Source: Trichuris trichiura
Lineage: Eukaryota > Nematoda > Enoplea > Trichinellida > Trichuridae
Length of the DNA: 64,000 nucleotides
Assembly (NCBI GenBank): GCA_037903355.1
Contig: JBAJFE010000014.1
Location: forward strand, 6,758,001-6,822,000
Direction: 5' to 3'
In this document: piece by piece, positions 12,401-21,571 of the stretch
Position numbering within the stretch: position 1 is the stretch's first letter
How the letters are laid out: every line of letters begins with the position of its first letter
Made by a program: the position numbers and the translations under genes
Notes under the pieces: generated by a model
Told to the model about the DNA's origin: nothing
What the model saw: the letters and a program-made list of their open reading frames with translations, nothing else
The model's database searches: none

Positions 12401-15400
12401 TGCGCAAGTACTTCGATTTTTGCTGTACAAGAGTGACCGCAATTGCTACATGCGCACAAAAGTATTTTAGTCATCTGCGTTTACCCATTCACAGGAGTAC
12501 CGTCGCTTTCGTTCAGAAAGACTTACTTTCGCCAAGTCATGCTTTCTCCTCTAAACGAAGAAAGAGTTCCAGAAGCTAAAAAAATTTGAAAACAGTGATA
12601 ACCGATCGTAACGCCAACTGCGAAGTGGTAACCGGCGCGCACAGAGAAAATTTCAATGTAAGCGATTCACCAAGCTGTGGACGTCCAAAAGAAACCAAAG
12701 AGGATCTGCGGACACTGCTTCAAAATAAACTGAGCTACAATGGCGCAAAAAGTGGTAAAAGCACTTGAAACATACAAAGTAACCGCAAACGGAAATGGGA
12801 AAGACTGATAACTCGGTATAAAACTATAGCTGGCAGAGTTTGCCGCGACGAAAGGAGGCACCGTCTGAGTTTCATTGCAAGATAAAGAGAAAAAAATAAT
12901 ATCTTATGCCAGATAGCTGGTGAAAACGTAAAGTAGACCTTTTATAAGCTTGAAAAGAAAAAACAATGTTTAACCTAGAATAAACAACTACACCCACAGC
13001 AAAAGCCAACGCTAAGGCCAAAACGTTTTCCTGAATATATGTGGGAACCTAGAAAGTAAGAACACGATGAGCTGCTGTAAGTCGCTCCCCTACTAGAGAT
13101 TATTCCTGTACACAGCTTAGAAATAATTATCTAATTCTGAACCAAACTGTTGGCGTGTAGAAAAAATAAGTCAAACTAACGGAAAGTCCAATGAAGGCAC
13201 GGCGTTCCACCGATGGAGCGAAAAAACCATTCTGAATTCATTACAATACTGAGCTAGGAAGTATCCCGACAAACCATGTAATTACCAGTCAGCACCCCTT
13301 ATAGTTACCACCTCTACTGGCTCCTATGGCGTTGTTTATCTGGAAGGCAAATCTCTAGAAAACGCCCAAAAATAATCAACTGACTTGTCTGGATCACTGA
13401 CAGCTGAATTCTGCTATCGTGGGACTTTTATACTGCCAGAACGAAGGCTACTCTTACGCTGGCGATGGAAACGGACAAATCCTGGACGCAGTTCTGTTAC
13501 CCTGCCACCTTCTTGGATAAAAAACTGTTTTCTTTTATTAACTCTACTTTCATTGCTACGAAGGAATACTCTGTGAAGTCTTATGTTTTAAATCTTCAAA
13601 AACATGCGAAGCTTATTCAGCAGCCTAATGATTGAGGATTCCTTTGCAGGATGCTTAACGACCAGCGGATACTCAATTATCTCCACAAATGCAGAAACAG
13701 CTGGCACCAGGGATTGAAATAGGTAACTTTTAGGTTTAAAAACTCTTACGGTTTGCCATCACTGCATAGAGGGGATCCTCAATTTACGAACGATTTGATA
13801 GTGGAACACATTCGTTTCGAAATGCGCGCTTTTGCTCTTTATGCATATGTAGGGGATAATGATTACAAGATTTGTGAATGCTGTTCGCCAGATTCAAAAT
13901 GCTCTCGCTTGCTACGGAGAAACAGACAAGCACAGAACAGTATGGAAACAAAACTCGGTCCCTTTCTAACGCAGCCTACTCCTGCTACGCTGTCAGTCAT
14001 CATACAGATGTCTTCTTCCAGCTGTCATTGAGTCAAACGGGGAAGAACTTCATTTGATTGTCGCTATAGCATTACTATCTTCTTGCAAATATCGGTTGAG
14101 TACATCGACTAGATCAGTGAGCTTTAATATATACATGTACATTAATGTAGTTGCCATATACAGACTTCTGTATTATTAACTCCAGAATGGAAGCGGCCTT
14201 TTACTACATAAGTTTTCTCAAATGTAAGCTAATTCAACAGTTTCAACTCGTTAAAACAGGCTGCAAAGACCTCTGACGTTCAAACAGTTGCAATGCTCAG
14301 TGTGGGTTCGCTACACGTCCTTGTGTTTATTTCGTTGTGAGGATTTCCATCGTGATTGTTCGTCTTACCTATGCTGAAATCAGTTTAATACCGTGCAGTT
14401 GGGCTTCATCTTAGCGTACGCCTAAACCTAAACATATATCAATGGACGCATCGAACAGATATGTGGCCGATGAAAACCACTATAAACTGCCATCTCTGTA
14501 GTCCAGGTCGGTATTTAATGTAATGATTAGGCGTCTCGGCTTGAGAGGTCTTGACTTACGATAAAACGCTTGGAATAAGGTTGCATCCGTAAGTGGGGAA
14601 CCCCCGTATTTTATTAACCAAGTGTTGTTTATTTTACTAACCACGTGTCAGCTTTTCAAACCAAAGCTTACTGAAATTACAAAACATGGGCATTCGTAAA
14701 GACAACTGGCATGACATATAGAACACGGGGAGGAAAGCAGTACAACATAATGCCGCGTTTAAAACTTTGCACAAAACAGCATATAACTGCTTGCATAAAG
14801 TTTCATCTCTTCCACTGTTGCTTCTTAGGACTTGACCATGGTTAGTTAGGTACATAAAATACAGTGAAGTCAGAGCTGTCGCGCAATACGTATTACAATA
14901 ATAATGCTTTTCCTTCACTTCGGAAGATGAATAACTGCGCGCACACAAAAGATTAATCGCCGTCAGAAAGAGAAAAATGTCAAAGAAAACCGTTAGAAAA
15001 CCTGCTAAGCATGCTTACCGATTAAACATGGATGCTCATGTCCCCAGATGACTAAATCCATAAACTCAGGGAGAAATTGTTCGGGAATGTAATTCGTTAA
15101 ACTGTGCCTGACACGATTTTGGTGTAGCAGAAGAATGCAGAAGCACGAATCTTCTGGCGGTACAAAGTGCACCTTTTTGCTTGTAAACATCCTGTGAAGG
15201 CGCTCGTCACGGATAAAACCTATGCCATACAATGCGAGACATGTGCTTCCTTTGCGAATGCACAGCGGCGCTACGGTGATTTCTTCAACGCTCTGATACT
15301 TGCCAAAATAGTTGAGCAAACCAGCCGCGTGAAGCATATCCAGAGCGCAAAGACCGTTGCTAGCAATATCATCATGATTTCCATGTATGGAAAACACTGG

Positions 15401-15790
15401 CAAACCAATGTGCAGAAGGGAATCTTGAAAGTTAGCGCGTTTGAATGCGGAATGACTGAAATGAACAGAAGCGTCGTTTTCAAGCGATATATTCACGGTT
15501 CTGTCGTAGAAACAGTATTTCCTCAGCAATTCGACGCATTTGTGATAAACTGCTCTCGATGGCCTATTGTCATGGAACAAGTCGCCCCCTGTCGACACGG
15601 AATCGATAGTTGAGTGCTATTGCACAAAAGTCTAGTCATTACCCAACAGCAAAGCATCCACTTTCCTATCAGTTGCAATCTTTAATATCTCCTCAAAAGT
15701 ATTCGTTGAGTCATCTCTGCGGACAGGGTCTGTTTCTGCGAAACCGAGATGAATGTCAGTGGCGATAAGCAACTTGATGCTTTCCGACAT
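290..15790 (-). CDS. MRE11: MRE11 double-strand-break repair nuclease (spliced gene, 12 exons found)
   Basis: Mn-dependent nuclease subunit of the MRE11-RAD50-NBS1 complex, which senses and resects DNA double-strand breaks in the nucleus. Exons read from the minus strand: 15790-15643, 15588-15019, 10051-9828, 9767-9642, 9594-9421, 9367-9206, 9137-9032, 8984-8880, 7702-7535, 7498-7403, [unfound exon(s)], 1946-1789, 465-290. All sites are GT-AG and phases agree through the first ten. The tenth exon ends in phase 1 while the 1946 exon needs phase 2, so at least one small exon is missing. The recovered coding total is about 2.2 kb (about 737 codons), close to the usual 700 residues. Motifs DIHLG, GGDLFHDN, GNHDD, LHQNR and WGHEH mark the five phosphoesterase blocks; the capping domain follows and the tail is acidic then RG-rich. 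Introns hold large transposon insertions (introns 2 and 10). The N-terminal two thirds is certain; the last exons are assigned by composition and splice phase. Confidence 0.9.
466..978. other. Last MRE11 intron, proximal part: nothing recognised
   Basis: AT-rich sequence between the last two MRE11 exons. No coding or repeat signature stands out before the foldback insertion that follows. Confidence 0.4.
979..1153. mobile_element. Small foldback element with 13-bp target-site duplication
   Basis: The 13-mer TAGGTAAACTCTT occurs at 979-991 and again at 1141-1153. Between them lie 149 bp made mostly of two inverted arms of about 43 bp (about 990-1033 and 1062-1104; the outermost arm bases run just into the left copy of the repeat), separated by about 28 nt. 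A 13-bp duplication is too long for the DNA transposons in this window and fits target-primed retroposition. The element is probably a minimal Penelope-derived unit. It lies in the last MRE11 intron. Confidence 0.65.
1508..1748. repeat. Long inverted repeat of Penelope-terminus type
   Basis: Two arms of about 105 bp (1508-1613 and 1641-1748) are inverted copies, with a spacer under 30 bp. The arm sequence (GGCTTTTCCCGTTCTTATCTG, then an AAACGAAACAATTGCTCTACC stretch) recurs at 20930-21010 and in weaker form at 43330-43410 and 52600-52660. It is therefore a dispersed family terminus. PLEs often insert with inverted partial copies, which explains this structure. Confidence 0.6.
1789..1946 (-). 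CDS. MRE11: MRE11 penultimate exon: RG-rich tail
   Basis: A 158-nt exon between a TTTCAG acceptor and a GTAAGT donor. It encodes YVDVDDVADEGESDQD followed by a basic RTARARASRRGGPRRG stretch, the glycine/arginine-rich (GAR) type of motif that is methylated in vertebrate MRE11. Its 3' end (phase 1) joins the last exon in frame across a 1.3-kb intron. Family assignment is by tail composition and phase, not by alignment. Confidence 0.6.
1947..2630. other. MRE11 intron segment: weak repeat only
   Basis: No convincing exon. A plus-strand open stretch near 2346-2546 has no recognisable domain, and its 5' part weakly resembles the PLE 3' region near 4450-4500. Confidence 0.3.
2631..3033. mobile_element. 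Non-autonomous hAT element (403 bp)
   Basis: Imperfect terminal inverted repeats: CAGTGATTTTCACGG at the left and TTGAGAAAAACTG at the right. Inside are G- and C-rich runs and a CCAATCAG motif. The flanking octamers GACCAGAT and GACTAGAC are a degenerate 8-bp duplication, as expected for hAT. Left and right parts match the larger hAT at 22450-23781, so this looks like an internally deleted relative. Confidence 0.65.
3207..3246 (-). ncRNA. Degenerate hammerhead-like motif
   Basis: On the minus strand CCGCTGATGAC is followed by an imperfect hairpin and AAAAGCTCCG where GAAAGCTCCG is expected, so one core base is changed. It lies about 230 bp upstream of a Penelope-like fragment. Probably inactive. 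Confidence 0.45.
3901..4201. mobile_element. Solo LTR (301 bp) with 5-bp duplication ATTAT
   Basis: Sequence starting TGTGACG and ending TTACTACA, flanked on both sides by ATTAT (3896-3900 and 4202-4206). It carries a TATATAAGG box and an AATAAAG polyadenylation signal, as expected for LTR promoter and terminator. The outer sequences join into an uninterrupted Penelope coding end. It is more GC-rich than its surroundings. Orientation is probably plus, from the TATA and AATAAA order. No internal LTR-element coding region is present. Confidence 0.85.
4711..4748 (+). ncRNA. Small hammerhead ribozyme variant (PLE copy 1, 3' end)
   Basis: CCG, CTGAAGA, hairpin CGGGTC...GACCCG, GAAA, GCAC, CGG. 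The flanking CCG and CGG can pair as stem I. Only four bases separate GAAA from stem I, so stem III is essentially absent. This is the layout of hammerhead variants described from Penelope-like elements that cleave as dimers. Cleavage is predicted after the fourth base. Confidence 0.75.
4891..4929 (-). ncRNA. Small hammerhead ribozyme variant, inverted, between PLE copies
   Basis: Minus strand: GCG, CTGAAGA, hairpin with GGGG...CCC arms, GAAA, GCTT, CGC. Core and reduced stem III match the copy at 4711-4748, but the orientation is opposite. This suggests an inverted Penelope terminus upstream of copy 2. Confidence 0.7.
5104..6752 (+). pseudogene. Penelope-like element copy 2: reverse transcriptase plus GIY-YIG endonuclease, one frameshift
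   Basis: Retroelement polyprotein for target-primed insertion. Visible in order: YGLPKVHK (5240s), the first catalytic Asp in SYDVKDLFPS (5440s), GVPMGSPLSP (5640s), the catalytic RYVDDIL (5750s), FLDALI, the RKPTHTDQYLNFSSHHP block (5930s) and the GIY-YIG motif GIYIGETGNT (6370s). The frame closes at TAG 6400-6402. The sequence continues in another frame from 6399 (LEHRFNEHIKKL) to TGA near 6752, so one small indel separates the halves. RT motifs are intact; the N-terminus upstream of 5104 is not clear. This is the best-preserved PLE in the window and lies antisense inside an MRE11 intron. Confidence 0.92.
6753..7140 (+). mobile_element. PLE copy 2 3' untranslated region
   Basis: A/G-rich tail after the PLE stop (AAAGAAAGAAAAAG-type runs near 6830-6880), then a CTTTAAAAATGCCCGC stretch shared with copy 1 (4630s) and with the fragment at 34.8 kb. 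It ends at the hammerhead-like motif. Open frames on the other strand here are low-complexity shadows. Confidence 0.7.
7091..7128 (+). ncRNA. Small hammerhead ribozyme variant (PLE copy 2, 3' end)
   Basis: CCG, CTGATGA, perfect stem II GGGTC...GACCC, GAAA, GCTC, CGG. All core bases are canonical and stem I can form from CCG/CGG. Stem III is reduced to at most one pair. It is the cleanest example in the window. Confidence 0.78.
7403..7702 (-). CDS. MRE11: MRE11 exons 9-10: acidic, disordered C-terminal region
   Basis: Exon 9 (7702-7535) and exon 10 (7498-7403) flank a 36-nt intron. Both are phase 1 in and phase 1 out, continuing exon 8. The translation is rich in Ser, Asp, Glu and Asn (for example NVSSDELDLIPASF and NLDDVVFDSEDELL), as in the low-complexity tails of MRE11 proteins. 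Exon 10 ends at a strong GTAAGT donor. There is no motif, so the assignment rests on strand, position, open frame and phase. The following intron contains two Penelope-like elements. Confidence 0.65.
7703..8879. other. MRE11 intron 8: nothing recognised
   Basis: No transposon protein, no matching-phase exon and no long repeat seen. The plus-strand open stretch near 8178-8414 has no recognisable domain. Confidence 0.35.
8880..10051 (-). CDS. MRE11: MRE11 exons 3-8: capping domain and linker
   Basis: Exon 3 (10051-9828) encodes QPGSTIATSLAEGEA and the adjoining KIRGKAF block. Exon 4 (9767-9642) covers the CEEKIHALI helix and PLVRLRI. A 47-nt intron with a GTTCGT donor and a TACTAAG branch-like site leads to exon 5 (9594-9421), FNAKRFGRRFEGRIANPENL, the conserved end of the capping domain. 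Exon 6 (9367-9206) is a helical segment with VKDYFKKAD. Exon 7 (9137-9032) is basic, with KLKRSRAKPPQSGQ, and exon 8 (8984-8880) is acidic. Phases are 0,0,0,0,1,1 at the successive 3' ends and all junctions are GT-AG. Exons 3-6 are secure by homology. Exons 7-8 rest on open frame and matching phase. Confidence 0.88.
10174..10401 (-). pseudogene. mariner-type transposase relic (C-terminal end)
   Basis: The minus-strand translation contains FWCSGIHLLPERWEKALECN followed by GGYFA, the conserved end of mariner transposases (GIHKLPERWEKCVxxxGxYF). Only about 75 residues are visible and the catalytic D,D34D part is absent, so this is a dead fragment. It lies in MRE11 intron 2 on the same strand as the gene. 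Confidence 0.7.
10402..12585. other. MRE11 intron 2, middle: no clear feature
   Basis: Several short open stretches occur on both strands (for example 11249-11473 and 11594-11810). None has a recognisable domain or a matching splice phase. No long repeat was recognised. Confidence 0.3.
12586..12768 (+). pseudogene. Possible mariner N-terminal relic
   Basis: Plus-strand translation with RENFNVSDSPSCGRPKETKE resembles the linker after the helix-turn-helix of mariner transposases (FDVxDxPRSGRP). It is short and has no neighbouring catalytic domain. It could be unrelated to the opposite-strand mariner relic at 10.2-10.4 kb. Confidence 0.35.
13780..14640 (+). repeat. Dispersed non-coding repeat, copy 1
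   Basis: This stretch matches, with many substitutions, 25250-26030 and in part 55460-55720, all in the same orientation. Shared islands include TAGTTGCCATATA, the GTGTGGGTTCG/GTGTAGGTTCG block and GGCGTCTCG. No conserved open frame or terminal repeat is evident. The family type is unknown to me. Confidence 0.55.
15019..15790 (-). CDS. MRE11: MRE11 exons 1-2: phosphoesterase (nuclease) core
   Basis: Exon 1 (15790-15643) starts at an ATG encoding MSESIKLLIATDIHLG and ends inside the GGD codon pair. A 54-nt intron (15642-15589) separates it from exon 2 (15588-15019). The join recreates LLLGGDLFHDNRPS, the conserved second metal-binding block. Exon 2 carries GNHDD, LHQNR and WGHEHPC, so every expected metal ligand block is present. 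Exon 2 ends in ATC G before a GTAAGC donor. It joins exon 3 about 5 kb away to give CLIDPEFHD, which restores the family reading. The start codon fits the family, since only 11 residues precede the DIH motif. No frameshift or stop is seen. Confidence 0.95.
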
Positions 15791-16130
15791 CTTCACTTTC
15801 TTGTCTGGTACCTGCAAGTACCAAAGAATGAACTTTCGCGCGCCTACTTTATTTATAAGTGCGAGTGCAATTAGTAATAACGCTTTACAAAAATGTTGCA
15901 AATTAAAGGCAACATTTTGTGATGAGCACGTAAGTTATAATTTCTCTATGTTTGTTAATACAGACGCTGACAACGAGACAACGTTGGTTCCGGAAGGTTT
16001 AATAACATTTAATATTTAGAAAGCGGTTAATAGTTGCTGCCGTAAAAAGAAATCAAAACATCGGGAATGAAAGAATGTAATAAAAACTATTGTTTTGAAG
16101 ATGTGATGTTTTGGTACGGGACCATAAGTT
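15791..16130. promoter_or_regulatory. Upstream region of MRE11 (presumed promoter side)
   Basis: About 300 bp between the MRE11 start codon and the first PLE-type repeat. No TATA box or element can be assigned with confidence. The 5' untranslated region and transcription start should lie here. Confidence 0.3.
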
Positions 16131-16245
16131 TTCATAGTGATATGGCTTTGTTACAGAGAGTCTGTCCCGTTGATATGTAAAATAAACTTTAATTTTACAT
16201 ATCAACGGGACAGACTCTCCTTAATAAAGCCATATCACTATAGAA
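16110..16245. repeat. PLE-terminus inverted repeat
   Basis: Arms at about 16137-16180 and 16193-16241 are inverted copies; their inner ends carry TCCCGTTGATATGTAAAAT and its complement. Just outside is a GGTACGGGACC terminus. Similar GGTCCCGT ends recur at 7190, 16555, 20768, 20905 and 56765 and mark the same retroelement family. Confidence 0.55.
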
Positions 16246-16899
16246 AAACTATTGTTGACCATATTCACAATGGATGTAGAACTAATGTTCAAGCAACACA
16301 ACCGCAAAGAAAAATCAGTTCCGCTGTTAAGCAACGAAACTTAGAACAGTATTTCTGTAAGATAAAGAAAAAACCACGCAGTACCCAAAGCCATGAGACT
16401 AACGGAGCTATCACATCACTGTACCACGTAAGTCCATGGGTCGCTGATGAAATAGTAAAAAAATAAAATTTGAATACTTATCGACCATTTTCATATCTTG
16501 AATATGGCTTTATCAACGGGCTAGACAAAGCCGTATTGAAGGTATGAAAATCCACCGTCCCGTTAAGAAGCATCCGGTTTTCAGGACTTATTGACCATTT
16601 CTCTAACCCGAAGACATGATCCTAACTTGGCATTAATGTGCCCAATGTTAGCACTTACACATGTAAGCTGCATACGGCTCAAAGGCTGGTCCTTAATCAG
16701 CTGATTCTGAAATTTCCAATCATTAAAGCAAATTCGATCAGCTTCTTCGTTCCACTGATAAACTGCCCATCCGTTCACTGGAAATTGTTCTTTATTAGTA
16801 ATGATAATCGCAAACATTGGATGGTTGTTAAACGGCTTTATTGAAGCATAATTCTTCTTTCTGCACAGTTACATCTGAGAAGGAAACAGCTGTTTTGGT

Positions 16900-16937
16900 C
16901 CGGAGCTTTCGGAACGAATCTTAGCCCTTCTTCAGCG
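16900..16937 (-). ncRNA. Hammerhead-like motif with weak stem II
   Basis: Minus strand: CCG, CTGAAGA, an imperfect AGGGC...TTCC hairpin, CGAAAGCTCCGG. Core bases are present, but stem II has mismatches. Probably an aged copy of the variant hammerhead family. Confidence 0.45.
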
Positions 16938-17803
16938 GCGATTAAGAAAACGTAGGCAATGAACTGTGTGCAATATTTCATGTTTCCTGTATATTGCGCA
17001 CGTCCTAAGTTTAAAAATTCTACAATCGTTTTTAACAATGATCTTTCTTGAATGTGATTCACACTTAAGGTCTGTTGCGTTTGTATTGGTTGTAATTTTG
17101 TCCGTTTCTTCCTTTTTTTCAGGATTTATTCAGTCATATGCTTGATTTTTCTGGTGTCAGACAGCAGTCTATGGAGTTGACGCCATATTTCGTTTACTCC
17201 TACACGTTAATCGCGATTAACTGGGGTACTGTTTAACGAAAAAGCTTCACTAGCTTTTCCGTGAAAAGTATTCGATTAACGTGTGTAGCTGAAACATGGC
17301 ATGACAAAATTAGCTCTAGGGACACCTATCTGTTACCTCAGGAGGATCAAACATTTAACCAAGTAAATCATGAAAAAAAAGAAGAAGAAAAGGACAAAGT
17401 CACAAGCAACACTGATATAACAAATTTTAAATGTGGATAACATGCAAAGCAGAGCACTGTTGAAAACAGCTTCGATTTAAACTCGTGACTTGGGTATTAT
17501 ACCAAAACGATTCATCGAGTATCTCACACCAATTCATTGCTACATGTTGATTTAATCTCCGCTAATTCGCAATAAAACTTTTTCTGAAAGCTTCGGACAA
17601 TAAACAGAAACAGTCTTTTTATGAGCAAAACTGTGAAAAAAATTATAGACACTGCTTAGAATAAAGAGAAACAACTGTTTCAAGTAAAAACTGGTACAGG
17701 TAGCAGAAGAAAGCGTACGAAAATCAATTTTCGGCTGAATAACGAAATGGACAAAAGATGAAATTTCGAAAGACAGGGTGTCTTTTAACAGTTGATGTTG
17801 TTG

Positions 17804-17853
17804 GTTGATCTTCGGTTCACGGATATGGCCAAATCCGTGAACCGAAGATCAAC
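17804..17853. repeat. Perfect 21-bp inverted repeat
   Basis: Arms 17804-17824 and 17833-17853 are exact complements around an 8-nt loop. Upstream, GGGTGTCTTTTAACAG is shared with 52550-52570, so this is the tip of the same foldback family. Confidence 0.6.
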
Positions 17854-19299
17854 GATGAAACAAAAGATGAAATGGAAAAAATAGATGAAATCTCCGGAAA
17901 TATCTGTTGTACTAACAACAATGAAAAGTTCATCGAGCTGTTACGAAACATCCACCTATAAACCTTCACTCTGCAGAACCAGGAGTTTTTTCTATAAACA
18001 ATGACCAAAGCACAAAACATGAGACGGCGGACTCGAAACAGCTCAGCGGCACGACTAATAAATAACACACATTACAACAATTTGCCTTCTAAACTTCACG
18101 AAGTATACCTAGAACATAAAACACTGGAGGAACGAAGAAACCGAACAACCCAAATGATGGGTTTTGTTTCCGAAGTAAAAAAGGAAAAGCTTTACCTCAC
18201 CTAGACAACCTAATCGCAGAATTTCCGACAACACTCCCTCATCACTGGAGAGTTAAACTGTTTATTTGTACACCTAAAAATGTACACAGTATCAGCGAAA
18301 CTTAAGGGACTTATCCGTGATTATTTCTTAATGCCACGGAGCTCAGGTTAAACGGTTTTAAATGGTTTAAACCTCCCGTCAAAACGGAAAGTATGAAGAT
18401 AAAAAATAACCGCGAAAACCAACGTTTTCAAGACAGCTTCCTATAGTAGACAAAGCAGAATAGAAATTTGTCCTTTTAAACACACCGACTAACACGACGC
18501 TGTTATTTCCACAACATGCTTGGATTCCTATCCTGTATTCAAGTACACTTACAATAATGCTTTTCGATAGAACAATTTAATCATTCAATGCATTAAAGCA
18601 ACAATGCACTTTTATTAAAGCGTAGGTTCAGAAGTGCAAGATGATCATTCGAAAAAGTGTTTGAATCATCCTTCATTACATTTCCGTTCTTTACCTTACG
18701 ACAATGTTTATCATTGCACCTGCTTATTATTCTTGTGTCTTCCTCACTGTTAAGTGTGCCGTAATGGCTTACCCTTACTTTAGCAGAGACGATGGTTGTC
18801 AGGTCGTTTGGGGTAGTAGTAGTTTGGCGTTCGATGTTTGCATGCTTAGCGCTACTGCCCGTCTTTCCTCGTTATTCGTTGCTTTTGTTTTGCAGAGTGA
18901 TGAGTGTCGCGTCCTCTGAAAGTTACTTGACTTAGAAGTTTGTTAAGATAGCCGAGAAGCAAAGTAACAGCTTTCCTAAGGTCAGTGCTATGAACTACAA
19001 TGACTGGCTGATTAAAGACGGTGGACGCCTAAGAAATTGCGGAAATATGTCAATAGCTCGACTGCATGTCTAGAACCAACTAGAGAACGTTGCAGAAGTA
19101 CAAAGATTTGACGAACAGTCAGAGATTGCTTAGGATACCGTCAAACTTGAAGCCGGTTGATCTTTGATCTTTTTACAATGAATTCGCCAAGAGCTGTGCT
19201 TGGTCTCTGCAGACATCACCGTGACCTTTGACACAGTCTCCTATCATTCAGTTAAGAGGGCACTCCAGCGGCAAAGATTGCACGACGATGCCATTTCTC
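17854..19299. other. Intergenic, unassigned
   Basis: A short open frame at 18001-18204 may be a decayed retroelement piece, but I cannot name a domain. The remainder shows nothing recognisable. Confidence 0.3.
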
Positions 19300-19725
19300 T
19301 ATAAATGGATGTGCTTGCAAACTTTATAACAACCTCGAACATTCTGATCGCCACCAATAGCCCTGCAAGCACATCACTTAGCTCATTAAAGCAAGGTGAT
19401 TCCCACAAATTTAGACAAAGAGAATCTTACTTTCATCCTTTCTTGCATCTAACGGCCTGGACTCTGATGGCTGACCCTACTGGACAAGCGCAGTCTCATT
19501 GATGTCATTATCTCGTAGCTGTATTCTCTAGTAACAAGCTTCGATGCATTACTAGGTATGGTAACCGTTCCGGAAGCAATTCAAGGGGGAAGGACGAAAT
19601 ACGCTGTTAGAATATAAGCAGTTTGGCTTTTATCACAGCGTATCCTATATAACGCGGATTCAGCTTAACGCGGTGAAACGCTCAAAATCTTGGACGAATT
19701 AACCGCGGATAACGAGGGCCGACTG
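19300..19725 (+). mobile_element. Tigger/pogo-type element, 3' end fragment
   Basis: Matches, in reverse orientation, the tail of the Tigger at 35575-39349. Ends with CCGCGGATAACGAGGGCC GACTG next to TA, the complement of the CAGTCGGCCCTCGTTATCC terminus typical of Tigger elements. No transposase domain remains. Confidence 0.65.
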
Positions 19726-19767
<42 letters not shown>

Positions 19768-19771
19768 CATA
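19726..19771. repeat. TA-rich microsatellite
   Basis: (TA)n run of about 35 nt followed by ATAC repeats, lying exactly between two Tigger-type termini. Confidence 0.9.
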
Positions 19772-20735
19772 CAGTAAAACCCCGTAAGTTGACCACCCAA
19801 CGGACTGGGGAAAACTGGTCAACATATAGGAAGAAGGTACAAGTGACTCCGCTGGATAGATCATAATGTTTATGCGTTTTACTCTATTGCACAGCATCAA
19901 TTGGAGGTCTATTAAACGGCGAGATGCATAAAAATAACATTGCAAAATCATGCATAAGCTTCTTAGGGGCTACAATGCTTGCCGAAAAAGGTGTCAATTC
20001 TAGTCTGGTGCTTGTTCTTGCTACAAACATAAGCGGTAAAGGCGAACTCCGCGCTGGCTACCCTGCTCAACATCTCTGGGCATTTTTCTTTGCCAACTCT
20101 CTCGATTCTTTCCGTTTGGCAATAGGGCAAACTGTAACCAGCTTAGTAGCTACTACTGTACCTATTACTGCGAAAGCCGGACCATCTTTACTCGCGAAGT
20201 CACGTTAAGGCTACCTGACGCACGCCTATAGCAAAGCGAATAAGTAGAGCTGAGCTCGACGCAAACGAATACAATTAGGCTTGATTTGTCATATTTCGCT
20301 CAATGGGTTGCAGTCGAACGTGAATGCTCCCAACGCGTAGGTGGGAGGTTATGTAATTGAGGAAACCCGCAAGCTGCGCCGGCAAGCATGAAAATAGCAT
20401 AGTTAAAGCGACGGAATCGGTTCTGTAATCAGGAATCTCTAATGCACGGTAATGAAAAACTTCGCTATTTTGAGTAATAGCACATTGAGGCAATGACTGT
20501 TAACAGCTGCTAGCGACTGACACAGAGCAAACTGAAGTGGTCAACTTACAGAGAGCGAACTAGCATTGCGTCCATATACCACGTCACGGCTAAATCGGTC
20601 ACCTTCCCACTTACGGAGGTGGTCAATGTATGGAGGCTGTCCTTGCGCTTATTAACGTGCGGACAAATCAGCTGGCCAAACTTCGGTCAACTTAGGGAGG
20701 CGATCACCATATGGGAGTGCTCAACCTCGTGGGTT
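19772..20735 (-). mobile_element. Tigger-derived internally deleted element
   Basis: The left terminus CAGTAAAACCCCGTAAGTTG is preceded by TA. The body matches 39487-40464 in the opposite orientation. The minus strand retains a decayed transposase start fused to a C-terminal stretch ending near QTRIDTFF, with the catalytic middle missing. The right terminus is eroded where it meets a PLE terminus. Confidence 0.6.
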
Positions 20736-20744
20736 AAGCCGTAG

Positions 20745-20795
20745 AAGACCATACACTATGAAATCCGGTCCCGTTACGAAGCACCCAGTGTTCAA

Positions 20796-20841
<46 letters not shown>

Positions 20842-21040
20842 TGCACCCAGTGTTCAAGCATATATATATATATATATATATATGCTTGAACACTGGGTGC
20901 TTGTAACGGGACCGGATTTCATAGTGTATGGTCTTCTACGGCTTTTCCCGTTTATCTATTGTGCTTGTATCTCTAAATTAGACGAAACAGCTGCTCTACC
21001 AACGGATAGATGAGCCGTTATTAAGAAAAATTGTACAGAT
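20745..21040. repeat. PLE termini in inverted arrangement around TA runs
   Basis: A terminus reading GGTCCCGTTACGAAGCACCC then CAGTGTTCAAGC is followed by a long (TA)n. After a second GTTCAAGC-(TA)n unit comes the exact inverse. The outer half continues into the GGCTTTTCCCGTT family arm. The (TA)n may be target sequence multiplied during insertion. Confidence 0.6.
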
Positions 21041-21067
21041 GTCAATGCACTCAACTGTTTAATATCA

Positions 21068-21101
21068 GAGCTTTAGGAACGCTCTAGTTCCGTCGTCAGT
21101 T
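21068..21101 (-). ncRNA. Degenerate hammerhead-like motif
   Basis: Minus strand: CTGACGA, perfect stem GGAAC...GTTCC, then TAAAGCTCTG, so the first base of GAAA is changed. Probably inactive. Confidence 0.4.
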
Positions 21102-21571
21102 AGATGGATATGTATATATCTATATCTATATATGTATATATAATCTCCTTAAGTTGACCTCCCAACAGACTGGTGGAAACTGCTCAACATACGGAGGCTG
21201 TGAGTATAAGTGGCTCGACAGAATAAATTAGTATCTGTACGCATTTTACTCTGCTGCACAACACCTACAGGAGGTCTATTAAATGGCGAGGTGCACAAAA
21301 ATAACGTCGTTGTAAAATCATGCATAAGGTATTTTAGAGGTTAGAATGCTTCCTGATAAAGATGCCAATTCTGGTCTGGTGCTTGTTCTTACTACAAACA
21401 TAAACTGTAAGGGCGATCTCCGCGGCAACTAGGCCGCTCAGTATCAATCGGCATTTTTAGGAAGCAAAACACTTCAGCTGCGCTAACATGCACCTGACGT
21501 CCTCTTCCTTCAGCTTTTGTACTACTTCCGTTTCATTGCCACTTTCCTCCTCTGCGTCATCGGGTCTAGTA

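Noticed and set aside
14637..14948. 103-codon minus-strand open frame as an MRE11 exon after exon 2
   Set aside because: It shows no MRE11 motif, and exon 2 joins exon 3 at 10051 with perfect family continuity.
15167..15613. 148-codon plus-strand open frame
   Set aside because: Antisense shadow of MRE11 exon 2.
19726..21140. CRISPR-like or tandem array from the TA-rich repeats
   Set aside because: These are plain dinucleotide runs between transposon termini, with no spacers or repeat units.
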